DNA of 64,000 nucleotides, from NCBI RefSeq assembly GCF_030010415.1, contig NZ_JASCSA010000007.1. The stretch is one strand, 5' to 3'. The stretch's first letter is position 1. Each line of letters starts with the position of its first letter. This document shows, in pieces, positions 44,503-52,202 of the stretch. Origin of the DNA: Cobetia amphilecti (lineage in GTDB: Bacteria > Pseudomonadota > Gammaproteobacteria > Pseudomonadales > Halomonadaceae). A program made the translations under genes and the position numbers. The notes beneath the pieces are model-generated. The model had not been told where the DNA came from. It did no database searches and was given only the letters and a program-made list of their open reading frames with translations.

Positions 44503-44540
44503 TTTCCGTCAGTGCCTCGCGCAATGGCTATCGAGAGACG

Positions 44541-44628
44541 GCTGTCTAGCGCAGTCTGTCGAGAGAAGACTGTCGAGCAGAGACAGTTGAGCAGAGACAG
44601 TTGAACAAAGACTGTTGAGAGTAGAAAC
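44541..44628. repeat. Degenerate tandem repeat, 14-15-base unit, about six copies
   Basis: Units of the type CTGTCGAGCAGAGA and AGTTGAGCAGAGAC follow each other with point changes from 44541 to 44628. They lie outside any gene, between a promoter and a terminator. Confidence 0.7.
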
Positions 44629-44660
44629 GAAAAAAACCGCGGCTCAGGTGAGCAGCGGCT
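44629..44660 (-). terminator. Leftward terminator after the unknown membrane protein
   Basis: On the minus strand, CCGC and GCTCA pair imperfectly with TGAGC and GCGG around a CC loop, followed by seven T residues (the A run at 44629-44636). It lies about 150 bases beyond the 44809 stop. Confidence 0.65.
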
Positions 44661-44808
44661 TTTGGGAGAGTCACGGGTCTGTCTATCTCTTGCGCTTCGT
44701 GCTGTGCTTCATGTCATGTCACTTCGCGTTACTTCATGGGGCAGGGCGAAGTGACGGCCATGCGACAGGTCATGCGCGCAGCTCGACAAGAGAGCCTTGC
44801 TGCCGGGC

Positions 44809-45564
44809 TCAGTCGTTGGCGTTGAGCTCACGCAGCAGGGCGCGGCGCTGGCGGCCCATGCGGATCGCCAGCAACACGATCTCGATCACGGCGATGGCCA
44901 TCAGGGTGTAGCCGAACAGTTCGGTGACTTCCTCGGCGGCATTCTTGACCGAACGCAGGTAGGAGTCCCCCATCAGGGTTTCCCAGAATTCCGAGCGACC
45001 GTAGAGGCGTGAGAAGACGTAGGTCGCCAGGAAGCCGGCGCCGAACAGGCCGAACGCGAAGCTGCGTCCGAAGTGCTCGAACTCGGCAATGAAGCGGCTG
45101 CGGTTGCGCCATACGCCGATGATGACCGGGATCGCGACCACGCTGACCAGGAACTGCCAGCTGCCATCGCCGATCATGCCGTCGAGCAGGGCGTCCTGTT
45201 CACGGATCAGGGACGCCGCGAACAGGCCGAACAGCAGCAGGCTGATGGTGCGCAGGTCCGGCAGGCGTGAATGCACCAGCCACATGGTGGCTGCGCTCAA
45301 GGCCAGCAGAGTGCTCTGCATGTGTTCTGTCCAGCTGGCTTCGCTGAAGCCGACATCACCGAAGTGGTGGGCATCATGCATGACCAGCGACATCATCGCG
45401 GCCACCAGTGGCGCATAGATGGCCAGGCGCAGGCAGGCTTGCATGAAGAGCGAAGTGGGCTTGCGCCCATACAGCGGCTGTTCGGCGCTGATGGGGAGCG
45501 GGACAGCGTTATGGTGCTGGGTATGCGAAGTCAGGCGAGACAAGGGACTCTCCGGACAGTCCAT
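44809..45564 (-). CDS. Multi-pass membrane protein of unknown function
   Basis: A 251-residue protein with six likely membrane helices (roughly residues 46-64, 86-100, 104-122, 135-151, 168-187 and 214-236). Conserved-looking charged or polar residues occur near the membrane: MHDAHHFGD after helix 1, REQDALLDG after helix 3, and a cluster of arginines at the C-terminus. The histidine-rich loop could bind metal or heme, but this is speculation. I do not recognise the family. It stands alone between the S26 peptidase and a LysR gene, with its own terminator. Confidence 0.72.
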   Translation of the reverse strand: MDCPESPLSRLTSHTQHHNAVPLPISAEQPLYGRKPTSLFMQACLRLAIYAPLVAAMMSLVMHDAHHFGDVGFSEASWTEHMQSTLLALSAATMWLVHSRLPDLRTISLLLFGLFAASLIREQDALLDGMIGDGSWQFLVSVVAIPVIIGVWRNRSRFIAEFEHFGRSFAFGLFGAGFLATYVFSRLYGRSEFWETLMGDSYLRSVKNAAEEVTELFGYTLMAIAVIEIVLLAIRMGRQRRALLRELNAND

Positions 45565-45696
45565 GGACTGCCTGTCAGGGTGAGGGTGTTGTTTGCCTGC
45601 TCATTATAACGATGCAAAGGTGCTCAGTTAATATTCTGGTAAGAAAACTGTGAGATTCCATTTCAGCATCGATGTTGCGCCGAGCGGAAATGTTCG

Positions 45697-46707
45697 TCAG
45701 CTCTGACGTAACCGATCCCGCTCGGCTTCCTCGACGATCCAGTCATGCACGGCCTGGATGCGGCCATCATCCAGGGTGCCGTGGGGATGGACGATGACGT
45801 AGCGCTTGCCGGTCAGTACCCGTTGCGCGAAGGGCGCGATCAGCGTGCCGCGCGACAGCTCGTCGGTGATCAGCGTGCGCCTTGCCATCGCGACTCCCAT
45901 GCCGGCGATGGCAGCCTCCATCGACAGGTGGTTGCGGTTGAAGGTATAGCCACGCTGAACGTTGATCTCGGGCGCGCCGATGCTGGCCAGAAAGAATTCC
46001 CACTCGGCGTGATCGTGGCTGCCGCGCCAGGCGGTGATGTCGTGCAGCAGCGGATACCAGGCGAGGTCCTCTGCGCTGCGCAGCGGCGGGCGGCCGCGCA
46101 TCAGGCCGGGATGGCAGACGGGGAAGATCTCCTCTTCCATCAGGTCGGTGACCTGCATGCCCGGGTAGTGGCCGTCGTTGAGGTCGACCGCCAGCTCGAA
46201 ATCACCCTCGCGCAGCGGAGAGTCACTGTCCTCTGCGCGCACGTGCAGCTCGATATCCGGAAAGCGTGCCTGCAGGCGCGGCAGCCGGGGCGCCAGCCAT
46301 TTGGAGAGAAATGACGGCACCGAACGCAACCTGAGCACACCGCTCATCAAGCCGCTGCGCAGCCGTTTGACCTCCAGCCCCACCGCGCTATAGGACTGCT
46401 CCACCACGCGCGCCAGTCGCGCGCCTTCCCCTGTCAGCTCGAGTCCGCGTGAACGACGCAGAAACAGCTTGAAGCCCAGCCGCTCCTCCAGCTGCTTGAT
46501 CTGCTGACTCACCGCGCCCGTGGTGACGTGCAGTTCTTCCGCCGCACGCGTGAAGGAGCCATGACGCGCGGCGCAGGCGAAGACCTGCAGCCAGGCATGG
46601 GTCTGACCATTCAGGTGGCGCAGGCTCGGTGTGGTGGCGGGCGTGCCGGTCGCCGTCGGCGGCACGGCGGGGCCAGTACCAGGCGTGTTGTCGAGGGAAG
46701 ACGTCAT
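45697..46707 (-). CDS. LysR-family regulator, GcvA/DsdC-like, next to sdaA
   Basis: A 336-residue LysR-type factor. A proline/threonine-rich N-terminal extension (about 1-34) precedes the winged helix (about 36-95, with FTRAAEELHVTTGAVSQQI) and the effector-binding domain (about 120-325). The overall pattern recalls GcvA and the D-serine regulator DsdC. It is divergent from sdaA with 264 bases between, in which a perfect 8-bp inverted repeat lies (46846-46866). Control of serine breakdown by an amino-acid ligand is therefore likely. Ligand identity is inference. Confidence 0.88.
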   Translation of the reverse strand: MTSSLDNTPGTGPAVPPTATGTPATTPSLRHLNGQTHAWLQVFACAARHGSFTRAAEELHVTTGAVSQQIKQLEERLGFKLFLRRSRGLELTGEGARLARVVEQSYSAVGLEVKRLRSGLMSGVLRLRSVPSFLSKWLAPRLPRLQARFPDIELHVRAEDSDSPLREGDFELAVDLNDGHYPGMQVTDLMEEEIFPVCHPGLMRGRPPLRSAEDLAWYPLLHDITAWRGSHDHAEWEFFLASIGAPEINVQRGYTFNRNHLSMEAAIAGMGVAMARRTLITDELSRGTLIAPFAQRVLTGKRYVIVHPHGTLDDGRIQAVHDWIVEEAERDRLRQS

Positions 46708-46845
46708 GGGCGGGTCTCATGCAAGCGCTGGAGGCAGATAGTGAGGGAGAAGCCGCGATGGCCAGATGCAGATGGCGGTGATAGCTAAAGGCATCAGGGC
46801 ACAAGGTGGCGCGAAGAGCATAGTTTACGCCGTTTTTGATGCATA

Positions 46846-46866
46846 GGGTTTAGTCAGGCTAAACCC
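46846..46866. promoter_or_regulatory. Operator-like inverted repeat between LysR gene and sdaA
   Basis: GGGTTTAG (46846-46853) and CTAAACCC (46859-46866) are exact inverted copies around a 5-base spacer. The T-N11-A rule for LysR sites is satisfied within it. It lies 106 bases before the sdaA start and 139 before the regulator start. Confidence 0.65.
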
Positions 46867-46971
46867 ACGACCAATTTTTATGGTTTGTCGCGTCCCGCCC
46901 CCATCCATCATCATTGCCTCATCCACTGGCAGGCGCTCAGGCGCGGCGAGTTTCCGAGATGAGGTGTTGTC

Positions 46972-48354
46972 ATGTCCATCAGTGTATTTGATCTCTTCAA
47001 GGTCGGTGTCGGCCCCTCCAGCTCGCACACCGTCGGCCCGATGCGTGCTGCCGCGCAGTTCGTCGAGACCCTGCGCTCGCGTGACCAGCTGGAGCGCGTG
47101 GCGCGCATCGAGGTGCAGTTGCATGGTTCGCTGTCTGCCACCGGCGTAGGCCACGGCACCGACAAGGCGACCATCCTTGGCCTGATGGGCGAGCTGCCGG
47201 AAACGATCGACCCTGCGATCATCGACCCCTGCATCGAAGAGCTGCTGGAGTCCCAGACACTGCTGCTCGACAACCGCATCGCGGTGCCCTTCGTGTGGGT
47301 ACGTGACATGCAGTGGCACGATGCGCCGCTGCCGTATCACCCCAATGCCATGCGTCTGATCGCCTACGGCCATCGCGATGAGCTGTATCGCAATGTCTAT
47401 TACTCGGTGGGCGGCGGTTTCGTGGTCGACGAAGTCGAGGCCGCGCGTGACCCGCTGCTGGAAGACGAAAGCCTGCGTCTGCCGTATGAATTCAACACCG
47501 CCAATGAGCTGCTGGCGCTGTGTCGCATGCACAAGATGCGCATCAGCGAGCTGATGATGGCCAACGAATGTGCGCTGCGCAGTGAGACCCAGGTGCGGCG
47601 TGGGCTATGGCGCATCTGGGAAGTGATGAACGAGTGCATCGACAACGGCCTGACGCACGAAGGCGTGCTGCCCGGCGGTCTCAACGTCAAGCGCCGTGCC
47701 AAGCGTCTGCATGCGCGTCTGCTGGATGTGGAATCCAGCAAGTCGATCATCACCTCGACCTTCTCGGCGATGGACTGGGTCAACCTGTTCGCGCTGGCGG
47801 TCAATGAAGAGAACGCGGCCGGCGGTCGCATGGTGACGGCGCCGACCAATGGCGCGGCCGGCATCATCCCGGCGGTGCTCAGCTATTACATGAAATTCCA
47901 GGAAGATGCTCGCGAGGAGGACGTGGTCGATTTCCTGCTCACGGCAGCCTCGGTGGGCATCCTGTGCAAGAAGAACGCCTCCATCTCCGGCGCGGAAGTC
48001 GGTTGTCAGGGCGAGGTGGGCTCCGCCTGCGCCATGGCGGCCGCCGGGCTTGCCGAGCTGATGGGCGCGACGCCGGAACAGGTCGAGAACGCGGCGGAGA
48101 TCGGTCTCGAACACAACCTGGGGCTGACCTGTGACCCGATCGGCGGCCTGGTGCAGATTCCCTGCATCGAGCGCAATGCGATTGCCTCGGTCAAGGCGAT
48201 CAATGCCGCCCAGATGGCGATGTGTGGCGATGGCGATCATTTCGTCTCGCTGGACAAGGCGATCCGCACCATGCGTGACACCGGCCGCGACATGCAGGAC
48301 AAGTACAAGGAGACCTCCAAGGGCGGTCTCGCGGTCAACGCCATCGAATGCTGA
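46972..48354 (+). CDS. sdaA: L-serine ammonia-lyase (single-chain, iron-sulfur type)
   Basis: A 460-residue enzyme that converts L-serine to pyruvate and ammonia using a catalytic [4Fe-4S] cluster. Cysteines C345, C387 and C398 (in GCQGEVG, LTCDPIGG and IPCIER) match the three cluster ligands of characterised type II enzymes, including the wide spacing. The N-terminal GPSSSHTVGPMRAA block (15-28) is the usual beta-domain start. The ATG at 46972 is preceded by GAGGTG. It is controlled, most likely, by the divergent LysR protein. Confidence 0.96.
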   Translation: MSISVFDLFKVGVGPSSSHTVGPMRAAAQFVETLRSRDQLERVARIEVQLHGSLSATGVGHGTDKATILGLMGELPETIDPAIIDPCIEELLESQTLLLDNRIAVPFVWVRDMQWHDAPLPYHPNAMRLIAYGHRDELYRNVYYSVGGGFVVDEVEAARDPLLEDESLRLPYEFNTANELLALCRMHKMRISELMMANECALRSETQVRRGLWRIWEVMNECIDNGLTHEGVLPGGLNVKRRAKRLHARLLDVESSKSIITSTFSAMDWVNLFALAVNEENAAGGRMVTAPTNGAAGIIPAVLSYYMKFQEDAREEDVVDFLLTAASVGILCKKNASISGAEVGCQGEVGSACAMAAAGLAELMGATPEQVENAAEIGLEHNLGLTCDPIGGLVQIPCIERNAIASVKAINAAQMAMCGDGDHFVSLDKAIRTMRDTGRDMQDKYKETSKGGLAVNAIEC

Positions 48355-48389
48355 TACGACCGCTAGCCACTGGCAGGCTCCCTGACCTG

Positions 48390-48419
48390 GACTGGATTGA
48401 GTCTGACTGAATTGAGTCT
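48390..48419 (+). repeat. 15-base tandem duplication after sdaA
   Basis: GACTGGATTGAGTCT (48390-48404) followed directly by GACTGAATTGAGTCT (48405-48419), one mismatch, 36 bases beyond the sdaA stop. A third partial copy begins at 48420. Confidence 0.75.
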
Positions 48420-48577
48420 GCGTGAATTTAACCCGCGCTATGTGAACCTGTGTGATGTGAGCCTGAGTCGAACTGCCATGACTTTCCGCCGGAGGCCTGC
48501 CGCCTCCGGCCAAACCCGTTGTCTCTTGTCAGGTACATGACCTCCGGCCAGAGGTCATGATCTCGGCAACCCTCGTT

Positions 48578-48623
48578 GACGCCTCTTCGGCGCGGTATTC
48601 CGCGACGGACAGGCGTCTTTTTT
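48578..48623 (+). terminator. Structured terminator in the sdaA 3' region
   Basis: GACGCCT (48578-48584) pairs with AGGCGTC (48611-48617), followed by six T residues. Its loop contains a second hairpin, CGCGG-TATT-CCGCG (48591-48604). It lies 224 bases after sdaA, giving that messenger a long structured tail. Confidence 0.75.
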
Positions 48624-48788
48624 ATGGCGGAAATAGCGCTCATCTCGACGGTTCGGCTCGGGTTGGCGGGGGAATCTGTCAGCCTCGAGATGTCTCGGGA
48701 GGGCTGCGTTGTAAAGAAGTCGCTGATATATCGGCTATTGGTCGAGTGAGCGCGCTTGCCGCTGGCAGCGCGCCTCTCGCTATTCTAG

Positions 48789-48803
48789 TTTACGTTAACG
48801 TCA
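48789..48803 (+). promoter_or_regulatory. Palindromic site resembling MerR-type LiuR operators
   Basis: TTTACGTTAACGTCA, with the perfect palindrome ACGTTAACGT at its core (48792-48801). It closely resembles the motif described for LiuR, the MerR-family regulator of branched-chain amino acid breakdown. It lies 208 bases before the ABC importer operon. The match is from memory; no liuR gene is in the window. Confidence 0.4.
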
Positions 48804-49010
48804 GTTGCGCCGGTCGCAACGATGGAGCGCAACGATGATGCGTATCGAGGACCTATCAGTGGCGTCTGTTGATGGCGCCAGTGAATAGCGCCTGTTGATG
48901 CTGCGTTCGATGACGAGTCGCGATGTTGCGGGCATCCGCGCTGACGAACAGCCCTCATGTCTCTTGGAAGACACAGACCACCGGCTTGCCGGTCAGGACG
49001 GAGTACTGAC

Positions 49011-49844
49011 ATGCCATCACCGCCCATTCAGGGGCCGCGTGCCAGCGGGGGCGCATCAGCGACAGCCCCGATTCTCGAGACGCGTGGCTTGAGCAAGGAC
49101 TTTCGAGGTTTCACGGCCGTCGATGACGTCAATCTCCAGGTGCAGGAAGGGCATATCCATGCCCTCATCGGCCCCAATGGCGCCGGCAAGACGACAGTCT
49201 TCAATCTGCTGACGCGCTTTCTGCCGGCTACCCGCGGCGAGATTCTCTATCGCGGCAAATCCATCACTCGCATGAAGTCGCATGAGATCGCGCGCCTTGG
49301 TTTGGTGCGCTCCTTCCAGATATCGGCGGTGTTTTCCCAGATGACGGTGCTCGAGAACGTGCGGGTCGCCCTGCAACGCCCCCAGGGCACCTCGTTTCAT
49401 TTCTGGAAGCCGGAACGCAGCCTCGACAGCCTGAACGAGCAGGCGCTGCATCTGCTGGAGCAGGTAGGGCTGCGCGATGACGCCCACCGTGTGACCGCCA
49501 GTCTGCCCTATGGCCGAAAGCGCGCGCTGGAGCTGGCGACCACGCTGGCGCTTGAGCCCACGGTGATGCTGCTGGACGAGCCGACCCAGGGCATGGGCGC
49601 CGAGGATGTGGACCGCGTGGTCGAGCTGATTCGTGTCGCGGCGCGGGGCCGTACGGTGCTGATGGTCGAGCACAATCTGAGCGTGGTCAGCCGTCTGTGC
49701 GATCGCATCAGCGTGCTGGCGCGCGGGCGGGTGCTGGCGGAGGGCGACTACGCCTGCGTATCGGCCAATCCTGAGGTGCGCGAGGCGTATCTGGGCAGTG
49801 AAGCGCCCGAGTCCACGGCGGATGAGCACAAGGAGGTTTCATGA
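49011..49844 (+). CDS. livG: ABC importer ATPase, LivG-like
   Basis: A 277-residue nucleotide-binding subunit of a branched-chain-type (HAAT) amino acid importer. Walker A is GPNGAGKTT (54-62), the signature region reads LPYGRKRALELA as in LivG proteins, and Walker B is VMLLDEPTQGM. The start at 49011 has GGAG 7-8 bases upstream. It overlaps the next ATPase gene by four bases. The order ATPase-ATPase-binding protein-permease-permease differs from E. coli livJ-KHMGF, and in such rearranged clusters the substrate is often not a branched-chain amino acid. Confidence 0.9.
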   Translation: MPSPPIQGPRASGGASATAPILETRGLSKDFRGFTAVDDVNLQVQEGHIHALIGPNGAGKTTVFNLLTRFLPATRGEILYRGKSITRMKSHEIARLGLVRSFQISAVFSQMTVLENVRVALQRPQGTSFHFWKPERSLDSLNEQALHLLEQVGLRDDAHRVTASLPYGRKRALELATTLALEPTVMLLDEPTQGMGAEDVDRVVELIRVAARGRTVLMVEHNLSVVSRLCDRISVLARGRVLAEGDYACVSANPEVREAYLGSEAPESTADEHKEVS

Positions 49845-50650
49845 CGGTGGTTATGGAACAGGCGACGGACGGGCAAGCCTCGGCGGCCAACTCGCCGCTG
49901 GGGGAAGAGCAGCTCTGCCTGCGCGAGCTTAATGCCTGGTATGGCGAGTCCCATGTGCTGCATGGCGTCAACATGACGGTGCGGCGCGGCGAACTGGTGA
50001 CCTTGCTGGGGCGCAACGGGGCCGGACGCAGCAGCACGCTGCGCGCGATCATGAACATGGTCGGCCGGCGCAGCGGCGACATCCTCATCAAGGGACAGGA
50101 CAGCATGGGGCTGGCGCCGCATCGCATCGCTCATCTCGGTGTCGGCTTCTGCCCCGAGGAGCGTGGCATCTTCGCCAGCCTGAGCGTCGAGGAGAATCTG
50201 CTGCTGCCACCGCTGGTCAAGAGCACAGGACATGGTCAGAGCCAGGGGCAGGGCCGGAGCCAGGGCCAGGGCCAGGGCATGTCGCTGGATGAGCTCTATG
50301 CGCTGTTCCCCAATCTGCATGAGCGGCGCACCAGTCAGGGCACGCGTCTCTCCGGTGGCGAGCAGCAGATGCTGGCGCTGGCGCGCATCCTGCGCACCGG
50401 AGCGGACCTGCTGCTGCTGGATGAGATCACCGAGGGTCTGGCGCCGGTCATCAACCAGAAGCTGGCCGAAGTGCTGATGATGCTGAAGGCGCGCGGCATG
50501 ACCATCGTGCTGGTGGAGCAGAACTTCCGCTTTGCCGCACCGCTGGCCGACCGTCATTACCTGATGGAGCACGGCACCATTCTGGAAGAGATCAGCGCGG
50601 CCGAGTTACCGGCCCGCCACGAATATCTGCACAAGGTACTGGGGGTCTGA
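49841..50650 (+). CDS. livF: ABC importer ATPase, LivF-like, with Gln/Gly-rich insert
   Basis: A 269-residue second ATPase of the importer. The Walker A loop reads GRNGAGRSS (57-65), with Arg63 where lysine is canonical; Walker B is LLLLDEITEGLAP, with ITE in place of the usual PS. The signature LSGGEQQM is normal. I recall Arg-type Walker A loops in some LivF-like subfamilies, so it may still work. Residues about 132-146 are a Gly/Gln/Ser insert (GQSQGQGRSQGQGQG) made by DNA-level repetition (50234-50278). The gene overlaps livG by four bases. Confidence 0.88.
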   Translation: MTVVMEQATDGQASAANSPLGEEQLCLRELNAWYGESHVLHGVNMTVRRGELVTLLGRNGAGRSSTLRAIMNMVGRRSGDILIKGQDSMGLAPHRIAHLGVGFCPEERGIFASLSVEENLLLPPLVKSTGHGQSQGQGRSQGQGQGMSLDELYALFPNLHERRTSQGTRLSGGEQQMLALARILRTGADLLLLDEITEGLAPVINQKLAEVLMMLKARGMTIVLVEQNFRFAAPLADRHYLMEHGTILEEISAAELPARHEYLHKVLGV

Positions 50651-50775
50651 GCTCCCGCTCGGGCTGAGCTGCACAGGGCTGGCCGCCATGCACGGCCTTG
50701 CACTCGCCAATCTGAAGTCCGTACGTCTCGCCACAACAATCACAATATTGCCGGGCAATCCGGTCTGGAGATGTC

Positions 50776-52095
50776 ATGCAAGCCACCGCTTCATCCAACG
50801 CCACCGTTTCATCCAACGCCACCGTTTCATCCAACGCCACCCCTGTCGCGTCACCGTTGTCACGCCGCATCACGGCGGCCACACGCCGGCGCCTGTTGCC
50901 GCTGTCCGCGCTCATGATGGGGTCACTGCTGTCGGCGGGAATCGCGCAGGCCGATATCAGCGACGGCGTGATCAAGATCGGCTATCTGGCCGACATGTCG
51001 GGCACCTATCGTGACCTGGCCGGCCCGGGCGGTCTCGATGCGCTCAAGATGGCCGTCGAGGACTTCGGCGGCAGCGTCAACGGCATGCCGATCGAGGTAT
51101 TGAGTGCCGATGACCGCAACAGCGCCGATGTCGGTGCCAATACGGTGCGCGGCTGGATCGATCAGCAGAATGTCGACATGGTCGCCGGGCTGGTGGCCTC
51201 ATCGGTGAGCATCGCGGTGACGCGGATTCTCGCCGAACAGGACACGCTGGGTATCGTTTCCGGCTCGGCGGCTTCCAGCATCACCAATGAGCATTGCACG
51301 CCCAATCATGTCCACTGGGTGTATGACACCTATCCGCTGGCGCACGGCACGGCCAAGGCGATCGTCGATGAAGGCGGCGACAGCTGGTTCCTTTTGACCG
51401 CGGATTACGCCTTCGGTCATGCCCTGGAAGGCGATGTGGAAAAGGTGGTGAACGAGAACGGCGGCACCATCGTCGGCAAGGTACGTCATCCATTCCCGAC
51501 CAGTGATTTCTCCTCCTACATCCTGCAGGCGCAGGGCTCCGGGGCCAAGATCGTCGGGCTGGCCAATGCCGGGTCGGACACCGTCAATGCGTTGACCACG
51601 GCGAGTCAGTTCGGCGTGGTGCAGGCCGGGCAGTCGCTGGCGGGGCTATTGATCTTCCTCAATGACGTGCATGCCCTGGGGCTTGAGGTGGCGCAGGGGC
51701 TGCAGCTCACCACCGGCTGGTACTGGGACCTCAATGACGAGACACGTGCCTGGTCCCAGCGCTATCACGAGCGCAATGAGCGCATGCCGACCATGGTGCA
51801 GGCCGGTATCTACTCCAGCACCCTGCATTACTTGAATGCGGTCGCGGCCACTGGCAGCGATGACACTGCCACCGTGCGCGCCAAGATGGGCGAGACGCCG
51901 GTCAACGACATGTTCGCCAACAACGGCACCATCCGTGCCGATGGGCGCATGGTGCACGACATGTATCTGGTCAAGGTCAAGGCGCCCTCCGAGTCCCAAG
52001 GCGAGTGGGATGTCTATGACGTGATCCGCACCATTCCCGGCGCTGAAGCCTACCGACCGCTGGCGGACAGCCAGTGCGAGCTGGTCAAGGGCTGA
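50776..52095 (+). CDS. ABC importer periplasmic substrate-binding protein
   Basis: A 439-residue binding protein of the Leu/Ile/Val-type fold. A signal peptide ends at AQA-DIS (about residue 59). Its n-region is extended by three copies of the six-residue repeat ATxSSN, encoded by an 18-base tandem repeat (50782-50835), followed by basic residues. GGAG lies five bases before the ATG at 50776, which supports this start. The mature protein begins with the usual IKIGYLADMSG block. The substrate is not decided by sequence; amides, urea-like or aromatic compounds are as possible as branched-chain amino acids. Confidence 0.9.
   Translation: MQATASSNATVSSNATVSSNATPVASPLSRRITAATRRRLLPLSALMMGSLLSAGIAQADISDGVIKIGYLADMSGTYRDLAGPGGLDALKMAVEDFGGSVNGMPIEVLSADDRNSADVGANTVRGWIDQQNVDMVAGLVASSVSIAVTRILAEQDTLGIVSGSAASSITNEHCTPNHVHWVYDTYPLAHGTAKAIVDEGGDSWFLLTADYAFGHALEGDVEKVVNENGGTIVGKVRHPFPTSDFSSYILQAQGSGAKIVGLANAGSDTVNALTTASQFGVVQAGQSLAGLLIFLNDVHALGLEVAQGLQLTTGWYWDLNDETRAWSQRYHERNERMPTMVQAGIYSSTLHYLNAVAATGSDDTATVRAKMGETPVNDMFANNGTIRADGRMVHDMYLVKVKAPSESQGEWDVYDVIRTIPGAEAYRPLADSQCELVKG
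50782..50835 (+). repeat. Three tandem 18-base units in the signal-peptide n-region
   Basis: GCCACCGYTTCATCCAAC repeated three times without gaps (50782-50799, 50800-50817, 50818-50835); copies 2 and 3 are identical and copy 1 differs at one base. The unit keeps frame and adds six residues per copy. Confidence 0.9.
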
Positions 52096-52202
52096 AGCCG
52101 AACGTCAGTCGAGTCGCTGAGGCGTATGGCATGGCGCTGCCGGCCGGATGATCGGCAGCGCCGAGCGGCTGACGCGAATGGGTGCTGAAAAGGAATGTGC
52201 GG

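Larger units (their letters stand above)
44373..44808. other. 436-base region between two leftward genes
   Basis: From left to right: leader of the S26 peptidase gene, its Fur-box-like promoter (about 44470-44502), a block of about six degenerate 14-15-base tandem repeats (44541-44628), a leftward terminator (44629-44660), and a 10-bp hairpin (44718-44727 with 44746-44755). No protein gene was recognised. Confidence 0.6.
48355..49010. other. 656-base region between sdaA and the ABC importer
   Basis: Holds a 15-base tandem duplication at 48390-48419, a 9-bp hairpin at 48488-48510, a 24-base near-perfect palindrome at 48536-48559, a terminator at 48578-48623, and a 10-bp palindromic operator-like site at 48792-48801. 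I saw no protein gene; open frames here lack ribosome sites and family features. Confidence 0.6.

Noticed and set aside
48481..48623. Riboswitch (glycine or SAM type) before the ABC importer
   Set aside because: A GGCAACC stretch and multiple hairpins tempted, but the conserved cores of those classes are missing and the terminator lies upstream of the presumed importer promoter.
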